From an uncultured Massilia sp. (GTDB taxonomy: Bacteria > Pseudomonadota > Gammaproteobacteria > Burkholderiales > Burkholderiaceae_D): a stretch of 64,000 bases of DNA. The notes beneath the pieces were generated by a model that saw nothing but the letters and a program-made list of their open reading frames with translations, searched no databases and was not told the DNA's origin. The DNA lies in assembly GCF_913773735.1 (NCBI RefSeq), contig NZ_CAJYEB010000023.1, positions 434,001-498,000 of the forward strand, given 5' to 3'. A program made the translations under genes and the position numbers. Shown in pieces: positions 26,584 through 37,341 of this stretch (positions are counted from its first letter, which is position 1; each line of letters opens with the position of its first letter).

Positions 26584-26760
26584 GGTAGCGCAGGTGGGCG
26601 CGGGCGGTGCGGCATGGCGTGCGTGTCCATACGCGTCACGGCCTTCGAACGCTGCGCATGGGGCGGGAGGCTGCATTGGATTGAAGCAAACTCAACCGTT
26701 CGCCACGCGTGCGGAATTTTCGGTAGCATCCTGTCATCTACCTGTTTTCTAGGCGCATCG

Positions 26761-29346
<2,586 letters not shown>

Positions 29347-29354
29347 GCCCGCCC

Positions 29355-29438
29355 CGTCGTCCCGGCGCAGGCCGGGACCCAATGTCTTGGTGCAGCCGAT
29401 GCGCGTGCAACTTGGGCCCCGGCCTGCGCCGGGCGACG
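29355..29438. repeat. REP-like inverted doublet 2
   Basis: Copies at 29355-29385 and 29411-29438 in opposite orientation, sharing core CCCGGCGCAGGCCGGG and the edge CAATGT/TTGGG with the other doublets. Confidence 0.75.
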
Positions 29439-29446
29439 GGCAGCGC

Positions 29447-31753
29447 TCAACGCCCGACCGGCACCTCGTGGTCGCCCATGAGGATCTTGTCCGGCGTGAT
29501 CGGCGTGCTGCGCAGGCGCTTGCCGGTCGCGTGGAAGATCGCGTTGGCGACCGCCGCCGACACGCCCACGATGCCGATCTCGCCCACGCCCTTGGCGCCC
29601 AGCTGCTTGCTGACGATGCGGTCTTCCTCGTCGGCGAAGATCACCTGGATGTCGTGGATGTCGGCGTTCGCCGCCACGTGGTACTCGGCGAAGTTGTGGT
29701 TCATGAAGCGGCCCAGCCGGTGGTCGGTGAAGGTTTCCTCGTGCAGCGCCTCGCTGATGCCCCAGACCACGGCGCCGCTGACCTGGCTCGCGGCCGTCTT
29801 GGCGCTGATGATGCGGCCGGCCGCCACCGCGCTGACCACGCGCGTCACGCGCACCATGCCCAGCAGCTCGTTGACGCGCACCTCGACGAACACGGCCGAG
29901 TGCACCGCGCGCGCGTACTTGCGCTGCTTGAGCAGCTGCGGGGTCATCAGGAATTTTTCCTCGACGCGCTCCTTGCCGGCCCGCGCCAGCAGGTCCGACA
30001 GGCCGATGCCCTGGTCGGGCAGGCCGCGCAGGTGGATGCGGCCGTCGTTGAACTCGACCTGGTTGATCTTCCTGCCCTTGAAGATGTCGGCCGCCTGCGA
30101 TTGCGCCATCTTGAGCAGCGTGGCCTTGAGCTTGTCGCAGGCGCCGTGCACGCCGCCGCCGACCGTGGTCACGTGCGAGGAACCGCCCTCGATCGGCGCC
30201 AGCGGCAGCGTCGAGTCGCCCAGCTGGAACGTCACCCGTTCCATCGGCAGGCCGAGCTGCTCGGCCGCGATCATCGCCATCACGGTATAGGTGCCGGTGC
30301 CGATGTCGGTGGCGGCGCTCGACACCACCAGGCGCCCGTCCGCATGCAGCACGGCCGACGCGCGCGCCACCATCACCATCGCATCCCAGATGCCGGTCGC
30401 CATGCCCCAGCCGACCAGTTCGTCGCCGTCGCGCATCGAGCGCGGCGCGAGCGGCCGGTCCTTCCAGCCGAAGCGTTCCGACCCCTGCAGGTAGCACTGG
30501 CGCAGTTCCTTGCTGGAGAAGGGCTTGTCCTCCAGGTGGTTGTGCTCGGCGTAGTTCTTCAGGCGCAGCGCCAGCGGATCCATCTCCAGCGCGTACGCCA
30601 GTTCGTCCATCGCCACTTCCATCGCGTGCACGCCGTGCACCGCGCCGGGCGCGCGCATGTCGATCGGCGTGGCGCGGTCCTGCGCCACCAGCTGGTAGCC
30701 GAGGTGGATGTGCTCGCAGGCGTACAGCTGGCCCGACCAGTTCACCACGACCTCGACGTAGTCCTCCAGGCGCGAGGTCTCCTGCAGCGCCTCGTGCCAG
30801 ATCGCGCGCAGCTTGCCGTCCCGGTCCGCCGCCAGCTTGACCTTGTGCCAGGTCTCGGGACGGTGGCCGAAGCTGAACATCTGCTGGCGCGTCAGCACCA
30901 CGCGCACCGAGCGCTTCAGGTGCAGCGCGCCCATCACCGCCAGCGGCAGCTGGTACTGCGGGCGCAGGCCGGAACCGAAGGCGCCGCCCACGTAGGGGTT
31001 GCGCACCGTGACCTTGTCCTTGCCGAGGCCGAACACGTGCGACACGTACCAGCGGCTGTTCTGCGAGCTCTGGGTCTTGTCGTAGATCGTCAGGTGGCCG
31101 TCGGCGCCGCGCACCACGGTCGAGGCGAACATCTCCATCGGATTGTGGTGCTCGACGGCGTTGTAGTACTCGGCCTCGACGCGCACCGGCGCGTCGCGCC
31201 ACTCGGCGTCGGCGTCGCCCTTCGAGCTGGGCGGCGTGAAGCCGGCCTTCATCGGGCGCGGCTTGTATGCCTTGTCCAGGCTGGCCAGCAGGTTGGTGTC
31301 GTGCTCGTCGATCTCGTAGGTGACCAGCACCAGCGCCGCGGCATGGCGCGCGGCCTCGAAGGTCTCGGCGACCACCAGCGCGACCGGCTGGCCGCTCCAG
31401 AAGATCTCGCCGGAGAACAGCGGCCGGAACGGCGAGCCGCCGGGCGCCGTCATGTCCTTGTAGGCCAGGTCGTTCGCGCGCATCCTGGGGCGGTTCTCGT
31501 GGGTCAGCACGTCCAGCACGCCCGGCACGGCCAGCGCCGCCGCCGTGTCGATGCGCTTGATGCGGCCCTTGGCCACGGTGCCGCTGACGACCACGCCATA
31601 GGCCAGGTCGGGCGCGGCGATCTCGGCCGCGTATTCGGCGGCGCCGGTGACCTTGGCGCGGCCGTCCACGCGCGAGACGGCCATGCCGGCGCGCACGCGG
31701 CCGGTGCCGGCGGGGGCCGTGGGCGTCTTCAGTTCGGGGATCAGGTCGGTCAT
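29447..31753 (-). CDS. paoC: Molybdenum hydroxylase, large (molybdopterin-binding) subunit, PaoC type
   Basis: A 768-aa subunit that binds the molybdenum cofactor and performs hydroxylation, here probably aldehyde oxidation. Start ATG 31753 with GGGAG upstream; its start overlaps the paoB stop (ATGA). It has [18 protein letters not shown] near the N-terminus, [11 protein letters not shown] for cofactor binding, GGGSSH-like [10 protein letters not shown] and the catalytic Glu in KGVGEIG (E725). Gene order paoA-paoB-paoC, small to large, matches the PaoABC periplasmic aldehyde oxidoreductase and related xanthine dehydrogenase-family operons. Substrate assignment is by order and by the Fe-S cluster in paoB, so moderately sure. 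No paoD chaperone gene follows. Confidence 0.85.
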   Translation of the reverse strand: MTDLIPELKTPTAPAGTGRVRAGMAVSRVDGRAKVTGAAEYAAEIAAPDLAYGVVVSGTVAKGRIKRIDTAAALAVPGVLDVLTHENRPRMRANDLAYKDMTAPGGSPFRPLFSGEIFWSGQPVALVVAETFEAARHAAALVLVTYEIDEHDTNLLASLDKAYKPRPMKAGFTPPSSKGDADAEWRDAPVRVEAEYYNAVEHHNPMEMFASTVVRGADGHLTIYDKTQSSQNSRWYVSHVFGLGKDKVTVRNPYVGGAFGSGLRPQYQLPLAVMGALHLKRSVRVVLTRQQMFSFGHRPETWHKVKLAADRDGKLRAIWHEALQETSRLEDYVEVVVNWSGQLYACEHIHLGYQLVAQDRATPIDMRAPGAVHGVHAMEVAMDELAYALEMDPLALRLKNYAEHNHLEDKPFSSKELRQCYLQGSERFGWKDRPLAPRSMRDGDELVGWGMATGIWDAMVMVARASAVLHADGRLVVSSAATDIGTGTYTVMAMIAAEQLGLPMERVTFQLGDSTLPLAPIEGGSSHVTTVGGGVHGACDKLKATLLKMAQSQAADIFKGRKINQVEFNDGRIHLRGLPDQGIGLSDLLARAGKERVEEKFLMTPQLLKQRKYARAVHSAVFVEVRVNELLGMVRVTRVVSAVAAGRIISAKTAASQVSGAVVWGISEALHEETFTDHRLGRFMNHNFAEYHVAANADIHDIQVIFADEEDRIVSKQLGAKGVGEIGIVGVSAAVANAIFHATGKRLRSTPITPDKILMGDHEVPVGR

Positions 31754-32763
31754 CGTTGCACTCCCTTGGCATGGTCGGTGCCGCGCGTGGCGGTGGTCAG
31801 GGCCTGGACGATGGCGTTCTTCGCCAGCACCAGCTTGAAGTCGTTCTGGCCGTAGCCGCGCGCGCCCTGCAGGATGCGCTCGGCCGCCTGGGCGAAGGCC
31901 GCCGGGCCGGCCGGCTGGCCGACCAGCGCGCGCTCGGCTTCCTCCACGCGCCAGGGCTTGTGGGCCACGCCGCCCAGCGCGATGCGCGCGTCGCGGATGG
32001 TGTCGCCGTCGAGGTCGAGCGCCGCCGCCACCGACACCAGCGCGAAGGCGTACGACAGGCGGTCGCGCACCTTGATGTAGGCCGAGTGCGCGCGCAGTTG
32101 CGCCGCGTCCGGCAGCGTGATGTGGGTGATCAGCTCGCCCGGTTGCAGGTTGCTGTCGAGGTCGGGCCGGTCGCCCGGCAGGCGGTGGAAGTCGGCGAAC
32201 GGGATCGCGCGCCCGCCGCCGGCGCTGCGCACGTGCACCGTGGCGTCGAGCGCGCGCAGCGCCACGCACATGTCGGACGGGTGCGTGGCGATGCATTGCT
32301 CGCTGGTGCCGAGGATCGCCAGCTGCCGGTTGATGCCGGCCTTGGCCGGGCAGCCGGTGCCGGGTTCGCGCTTGTTGCAGGGCGTGCCGACGTCGTAGAA
32401 GTAGACGCAGCGGGTGCGCTGCAGCAGGTTGCCGCCGTTGGTCGCCATGTTGCGCAGCTGCGGCGAGGCGCCGGCCAGGATCGCGGAGGACAGCAGCGGA
32501 TAGCGCTCGCGCACCAGCGCGTGGTAGGCCGTGTCGGCATTGCGTGCCAGCGCGCCCAGGCGCAGGCCGCCCTCGTGCTCCTCGACGGCGTCGAAGCCCT
32601 GGGTGGCGATCGCATTGATGTCGACGACGCTGGCGGGCTGCATCGTGCCTTCCTTCATCAGGTCGAGCAGGTTGGTGCCGCCGGCGACCGGGCGCGCGCC
32701 CGCCTGCAGCGCGGCCAGCACGCCGTCGACGTCTTTGGGTTGGGTGTAGGCGAACGGGTTCAT
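31750..32763 (-). CDS. paoB: Molybdenum hydroxylase, FAD-binding subunit, PaoB type
   Basis: A 337-aa medium subunit carrying electrons between the Fe-S subunit and FAD. The FAD-binding motifs [13 protein letters not shown] (about residues 27-39) and [14 protein letters not shown] are present. The insert [20 protein letters not shown] provides cysteines for an additional 4Fe-4S cluster, a mark of PaoB/HcrB-like subunits and not of plain xanthine dehydrogenase. It overlaps paoA and paoC by 4 bases on each side. Confidence 0.87.
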   Translation of the reverse strand: MNPFAYTQPKDVDGVLAALQAGARPVAGGTNLLDLMKEGTMQPASVVDINAIATQGFDAVEEHEGGLRLGALARNADTAYHALVRERYPLLSSAILAGASPQLRNMATNGGNLLQRTRCVYFYDVGTPCNKREPGTGCPAKAGINRQLAILGTSEQCIATHPSDMCVALRALDATVHVRSAGGGRAIPFADFHRLPGDRPDLDSNLQPGELITHITLPDAAQLRAHSAYIKVRDRLSYAFALVSVAAALDLDGDTIRDARIALGGVAHKPWRVEEAERALVGQPAGPAAFAQAAERILQGARGYGQNDFKLVLAKNAIVQALTTATRGTDHAKGVQR

Positions 32764-33299
32764 GTCAGCACCGCCCCGGTCGTGAAGCCTTCCTGCTCGT
32801 CGACCGCCTGGCCCGGCTGCGCCGGCGCGATGCCCAGTACCTCGCCGACGGCGCGCGCGATCTGCGGATAGGCGCCGCAGCGGCACAGGTTGCCGCTCAT
32901 GAGTTCGCGCACGTCGTCGAAGCACCTGGCCTGGCCCTCGGCGATCAGGCCCTTGGCCGAACAGATCTGTCCCGGCGTGCAGTAGCCGCACTGGAAGGCG
33001 TCGTGCTCGATGAAGGCCTGCTGCAGCGGGTCCAGCGCGTCGCCCTGCGCCAGGCCTTCGATGGTGGTGACCTCGTGGCCGTCCTGCATGACGGCCAGCG
33101 TCAGGCAGGAATTGATGCGGCGGCCGTCCACCAGGACGGTACAGGCACCGCACTGGCCGTGGTCGCAGCCTTTCTTGGTGCCGGTCAGGCCGGCGCGTTC
33201 GCGCAGCAGGTCGAGCAGGGTGACCCAGGATTCGACGGCGAAATCCCGGTCCTGTCCGTTGATGCGCAACCGGATAGGGTGTTGCTGTTGAGCGTACAT
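32760..33299 (-). CDS. paoA: Molybdenum hydroxylase, 2Fe-2S subunit, PaoA type
   Basis: A 179-aa small subunit with two 2Fe-2S clusters: [16 protein letters not shown] with a later Cys in INSCLTL, and CGYCTPGQ with [13 protein letters not shown] 33299 follows AAGGAAGG. Unlike the E. coli PaoA, there is no twin-arginine leader; the protein begins [16 protein letters not shown] and goes straight into the ferredoxin fold. The complex is therefore predicted to be cytoplasmic unless exported some other way. First gene of the operon; a 9-bp-arm palindrome lies 78 bases upstream. Confidence 0.88.
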   Translation of the reverse strand: MYAQQQHPIRLRINGQDRDFAVESWVTLLDLLRERAGLTGTKKGCDHGQCGACTVLVDGRRINSCLTLAVMQDGHEVTTIEGLAQGDALDPLQQAFIEHDAFQCGYCTPGQICSAKGLIAEGQARCFDDVRELMSGNLCRCGAYPQIARAVGEVLGIAPAQPGQAVDEQEGFTTGAVLT

Positions 33300-33656
33300 G
33301 GGCCTTCCTTTCTGTGGGAAGCCTCCACCTTACGTGCCTGCCCCCGCGCGATTCGGTTAAGCCACACACATACTGAAATGTTAAGTCCTTAACATTGTGG
33401 TCGTCATCCCACAACACGATTCTTTCGATAAAAAAGAGTGGATTCTCCCCAATTGTTTCGTTGTAAAATGTGTCAGAACTTTTGGTATTGCATAAATATT
33501 TTCCGATAGGCAACTACCATTTCGATGTGTTACTACGTGCTTGAGTTCGGTAGAATCGTGACATCCGCTCGCGCTCGCCGCCAAACACACGCAGCATTCC
33601 CTCCCGGCCCCAACCCAGCCGGTCGTTTTCTTCGCCGCCCGCGGCAAGGATCGTTC
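33300..33656. other. Divergent promoter region of paoABC and a diguanylate cyclase gene
   Basis: About 357 bases, AT-rich between 33360 and 33530, between genes read outward. It holds one strong palindrome (33377-33396). No coding frame is supported. Confidence 0.6.
33377..33396. promoter_or_regulatory. Palindromic operator upstream of paoA
   Basis: AATGTTAAG-TC-CTTAACATT, perfect 9-bp arms, 78 bases before the paoA start. The size and symmetry suit a dimeric repressor; no regulator gene is adjacent. Confidence 0.6.
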
Positions 33657-35570
33657 ATGCTCAGTCAACAAGAACTCGCAGAAGAACAACGCATCAAGGC
33701 CCTGCACGCGCTGGGCCTCCTCGACACGCCGCAGGAAGAGCGTTTCGACCGTTTCACCCGCCTCGCCTCGGCCGCCTTCGGCGTGCCGATCGCGCTGGTG
33801 TCGCTCGTCGACAACGATCGCCAGTGGTTCAAGTCGCGCGTCGGCATGGACTTTTGCGAGACGCCGCGCCACGTCGCGATCTGCAGCCATGCCGTCGCCC
33901 TCGACGATATGTTGGTTGTAAGCGACACTTTGCTCGACGAACGCTTCAAGGATTTTCCCCTCGTGACCGGCGCGCCGGGCCTGCGTTTCTATGCCGGCCA
34001 GCCGCTGCACAGCCTGGACGGCCAGCCGGTCGGCACCCTGTGCGTGCTCGACACGCGCCCGCGCGACTTCGGCGTGGCCGAGCGCCGGATGCTGCGCGAC
34101 CTGGCGCAGATGGTGCAGGATGAACTGAACCGCCGCGTGGTGGTCGCCGCCCGCGACGCCGCCCAGCGCGCGCTGCGCGAGATGAACGTCCAGCTGGAGA
34201 AGCGCGTGGCCGAGCGCACCTGCGAGCTGCACGCCAAGAACCAGGCGCTGGAACACGAGATGCGCCAGCGCCTCGATGCCGAGGCGGCGCTGCGCCAGAA
34301 GCAGGAATTGCTGGACGCCGTGCTGGAGTCGGTCGAAGTCGCCGTCGTCGCCTGCGACGGCCAGGGCAAGCTGACGCTGTTCAACCGCGCCGCGCGCGAG
34401 TTCCATGGCCTGGACGCCTGCGACGTCGCCAGCACCGACTGGCAGGCCCACTACGGCCTGTTCGGCGAGGATGGCATGACGCCGCTGCGCGAGGACGAGA
34501 TCCCGCTGGTGCGCGCGCTGAACGGCGAACGCATCAGCGGCGCCGCCATGAGCGTGCGCATCGGCGACGCGCCGCCGCGCCACCTGCTGGCCAGCGGCCG
34601 CGCGCTGCAGGGGCCGCACGGCGAGCCGATGGGCGCCGTGGTGGCGATGCAGGACGTGACCGAGCTGGCGCTGTCGCGCGCGCGCCTGGTCGAGAGCGAG
34701 GAATGGCTGCGCACCATCGCCGACAACGTGCCGGCGCTGATCGCCTACGTCGACACCGGCATGCGCTACCGCTTCGCCAACCAGCGCTACCAGGAGTGGT
34801 TCGGCGTGCGCAGCGAGCACATGATCGGCAAGACCGTGCCGGAGGCGATGGGCGAAGCGTTCTACGAACCGCGCCGCGCCGCGCTGGCCCGTTCGCTGGC
34901 CGGCCACGGCTCGCACTTGGAGATCGAGGAACAGCGCCGCGGCCGCACCCGGGTGATCAGCTCGACCTACCTGCCGCACATCCGCGACGGCGCGGTGCAG
35001 GGCATCTACGTGCTGTCGACCGACGCCACCTCGGCGCGCGAATACGAGCGCCAGCTGCACGCGCTGGCGCATTCGGACCACCTGACCGGCCTGCCGAACC
35101 GGCGCAGCTACGAGGAGCGCCTGGCGCAGGCGATCGGCCGTTCGCGCCGCAGCGCCATGGCGCTGGCGCTGGCCTACCTCGACGTCGACAACTTCAAGCA
35201 GATCAACGACAGCCTGGGCCACGCGGTCGGCGACGCCGTGCTGCGCGAATTCGCCAAGCGCCTGTCCGCCACGGTGCGCAGCACCGACACGGTGGCGCGC
35301 CTGGCCGGCGACGAGTTCGTCGTGGTGCTGGAACAGGTCGGCTCGCCGCTGGAATGCCAGCGCATCGCCGACAAGCTGCTCGACGCGATCCGCATGCCCT
35401 TCGTCATCGACGGCCGCACGCTCGAGGTCACCAGCAGCATCGGCTTCGCCTGGTGCCCGCGTCCGGAACTGGCGGCGCTCACGCATGCGGCGGACGATGC
35501 GCTGTACCAGTCCAAGCGGGCCGGCAGGGACCAGTCGTCGGTAGTGGTGCTGGCGGGGTGCCCGGCCTGA
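33657..35570 (+). CDS. Diguanylate cyclase with GAF and PAS sensor domains
   Basis: A 637-aa soluble enzyme making c-di-GMP. A GAF domain (about 20-165) starts with ALGLLDTPQEERFDRFTRLA. A coiled coil follows (175-220), then PAS 1 (about 222-340), PAS 2 (345-465), and a GGDEF domain (about 475-637). The signature is AGDEF instead of GGDEF, a change found in many active cyclases, and an RxxD inhibitory site (RSTD) lies five residues before it. DHLTGLPNRRSYEE marks the domain start. ATG 33657 opens the conserved region. A bidirectional terminator and REP doublet follow. Confidence 0.9.
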   Translation: MLSQQELAEEQRIKALHALGLLDTPQEERFDRFTRLASAAFGVPIALVSLVDNDRQWFKSRVGMDFCETPRHVAICSHAVALDDMLVVSDTLLDERFKDFPLVTGAPGLRFYAGQPLHSLDGQPVGTLCVLDTRPRDFGVAERRMLRDLAQMVQDELNRRVVVAARDAAQRALREMNVQLEKRVAERTCELHAKNQALEHEMRQRLDAEAALRQKQELLDAVLESVEVAVVACDGQGKLTLFNRAAREFHGLDACDVASTDWQAHYGLFGEDGMTPLREDEIPLVRALNGERISGAAMSVRIGDAPPRHLLASGRALQGPHGEPMGAVVAMQDVTELALSRARLVESEEWLRTIADNVPALIAYVDTGMRYRFANQRYQEWFGVRSEHMIGKTVPEAMGEAFYEPRRAALARSLAGHGSHLEIEEQRRGRTRVISSTYLPHIRDGAVQGIYVLSTDATSAREYERQLHALAHSDHLTGLPNRRSYEERLAQAIGRSRRSAMALALAYLDVDNFKQINDSLGHAVGDAVLREFAKRLSATVRSTDTVARLAGDEFVVVLEQVGSPLECQRIADKLLDAIRMPFVIDGRTLEVTSSIGFAWCPRPELAALTHAADDALYQSKRAGRDQSSVVVLAGCPA

Positions 35571-35589
35571 GCGGCCCATCGGAACCGCC

Positions 35590-35728
35590 TCCCCGGCGCA
35601 GGCCGGGGCCCCAATTTCCTTCCCGAATCCGCATCAACGAAAAACCCGCGTCCTTGTCGAAGGGAAGCGGGTTTTTTCTCATGTGGCTCCTGCGCCGGAA
35701 TTGGGCCCCGGCCTGCGCCGGGGCGACG
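35590..35728. repeat. REP-like inverted doublet 3
   Basis: Copies at about 35590-35615 and 35701-35728 in opposite orientation around a terminator hairpin. Same core as the other doublets. Confidence 0.7.
35641..35677. terminator. Bidirectional terminator between convergent genes
   Basis: AAAACCCGC and GCGGGTTTT stem with an inner TCCTT/AAGGGA extension, T-run on both strands. It lies between the stop of the cyclase gene (35570) and that of the porin gene (35764). Confidence 0.8.
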
Positions 35729-35763
35729 ATGGTCGTGGCGCGGCCGTGCCGGCCCCGCGTCGA

Positions 35764-36549
35764 TCAGAACGTGCGCACCACCTGCAGCGTCACGCCATTC
35801 TTGCCGAGGAACTTGCCGTTGCGCGCCGACGTGTACGCCGCCTCCTGCGCATTGGTGGCGACGAACGCCAGCGTCGCCGTGACCGGGCCCCAGGCGCGGC
35901 TCACGCCGGCCTTCCAGTCGGTGTAGCTGGCGTTGGCCGAGTGCTGCACGTGCTGGCGGCCGGCGTGCAGCACGATCGTGAAGCCGTTGCCGGCGTCGAG
36001 GTTGGCGCCGACGTCGAGGTAGCTGCTGTAGCGGCTGTCGACGAAGCCGAACAGGTTGGTCAGCGCGTTCGAGTACTTCACGTAGTACGGACCCTGGCCG
36101 ACCTGGGCGTAGACTTCGCCGGTGTTGCCGTTCACGAAGCCGGGCACGTCCTTCAAGCCGTTGCCCGGGTAGACGTAGCCCAGCACGCCGACGTCGTAGG
36201 CGAAGCCGGCGATCTCGCCGCGCTTGCCGGCATAGACGTCCATCTCGACGTGGCCGCCGCCGCCGGCGTCCTTCGCCCAGGTGATGGAGGACAGCCAGGT
36301 GCCGGCATACAGGCCGCTGTCCGCATCGACGTAGTCGACGCCGCCCTGCACGGCCGGGTGCAGGCGGGTCTGGGAGATGCCGCGGTAGCGGTAGTCGGTG
36401 ATGGCGCCCAGGTTCCAGGTGAGCGGGGACGCGGGCGCGGGCGCGGCGTCCGGCGTCGCCGGCGGCATGGCCGGCGCCAGTGCGGCTTCCTGGGCGTGGA
36501 CGGCGCCGATGGCGGCCAGGGAGAGGAGGGTGGCGATGAGGTTTTTCAT
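35764..36549 (-). CDS. TorF-family putative porin
   Basis: About 261 aa from ATG 36549 (a GTG nine bases upstream is the alternative). Residues 1-20 are a signal peptide (LLSLAAIGAVHAQ). After a Pro/Ala linker the barrel begins with LTWNLGAITDYRYRGISQT, the hallmark of the TIGR02001/TorF group, and ends in a terminal Phe (VVRTF) as outer-membrane barrels do. The ligand is unknown. It lies just downstream of kdpE on the same strand with a gap of about 85 bases; cotranscription with kdp is possible. Confidence 0.85.
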   Translation of the reverse strand: MKNLIATLLSLAAIGAVHAQEAALAPAMPPATPDAAPAPASPLTWNLGAITDYRYRGISQTRLHPAVQGGVDYVDADSGLYAGTWLSSITWAKDAGGGGHVEMDVYAGKRGEIAGFAYDVGVLGYVYPGNGLKDVPGFVNGNTGEVYAQVGQGPYYVKYSNALTNLFGFVDSRYSSYLDVGANLDAGNGFTIVLHAGRQHVQHSANASYTDWKAGVSRAWGPVTATLAFVATNAQEAAYTSARNGKFLGKNGVTLQVVRTF

Positions 36550-36633
36550 GGTTTTCACTTTCTTCGGGATGAGTCGTGCCCTCGCCGGGCCTTGCGGCGC
36601 GGCGCAGCGGGTCTTCGCTGGTTGGAATGGGAT

Positions 36634-37341
36634 CTAGAGCGGCACGGCGAGGCGGTAGCCCACGCCGGTCTCCGTGATCAGGTATTGCGGCTGGGCGGGA
36701 TCGTCCTCCAGCTTGCGCCGCAGGTGCCCCATGTAGATGCGCAGGTAGTGCGCGTTGTTGATCGAGTGCTGGCCCCACACTTCGCGCAGCAGCTGCGGGT
36801 TGCTGACCACGCGCCCGGCGTTCTTCGCCAGCGCGGCCAGCAGCCGGTACTCGGTGGGCGCCAGGCGCACGCCGCGGCCTTCGCGCGTCACGGCGTGCGC
36901 CTGCAGGTCGATGGCGACCTGGCCGAAGCGCACGATGCCGGACTGGCCATCGCCGGACCCGCCATGGCCCTGGCGCTGGCGCCGCAGCGCCGAGCGCACG
37001 CGCGCCATCAGCTCGGCCGTGCCGAACGGCTTGGTGAGGTAGTCGTCGGCGCCGGCGTCGAGCGCGCGCACCTTTTCCGATTCCAGCGTGCGCGCCGACA
37101 GCACGATGACGAAGGCGCGCGACCACTGGCGCAGGTCGGCCAGGAAGGCGACGCCGTCGCCGTCGGGCAGGCCCAGGTCGAGCACGACCAGGTCGGGCTG
37201 GCGGGTGCCGGCGGCGATCAGGCCCTGGCGGCAGCCGGACGCCTCGAACACGACCCAGCCCTCGTCCTCGAGCGCGGCGCGCACGAAGCGGCGGATCTGC
37301 GGTTCGTCCTCGACCAGCAGCGCGGTCGGCTTGTCATTCAT
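36634..37341 (-). CDS. kdpE: KdpE response regulator
   Basis: A 235-aa OmpR-type regulator of the kdp operon. The receiver domain has acidic residues in VEDEP (10-14), phosphoacceptor D55 in VVLDLGLPDGDG and Lys in LTKPFG. The C-terminal winged helix (about 140-235) includes LAPTEYRLLAALAKNAGRVV, then YLRIYMGHLRRKLE. The start overlaps the end of kdpD by eight bases, so translation is coupled. Expected to activate kdpFABC on low potassium. Confidence 0.94.
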   Translation of the reverse strand: MNDKPTALLVEDEPQIRRFVRAALEDEGWVVFEASGCRQGLIAAGTRQPDLVVLDLGLPDGDGVAFLADLRQWSRAFVIVLSARTLESEKVRALDAGADDYLTKPFGTAELMARVRSALRRQRQGHGGSGDGQSGIVRFGQVAIDLQAHAVTREGRGVRLAPTEYRLLAALAKNAGRVVSNPQLLREVWGQHSINNAHYLRIYMGHLRRKLEDDPAQPQYLITETGVGYRLAVPL

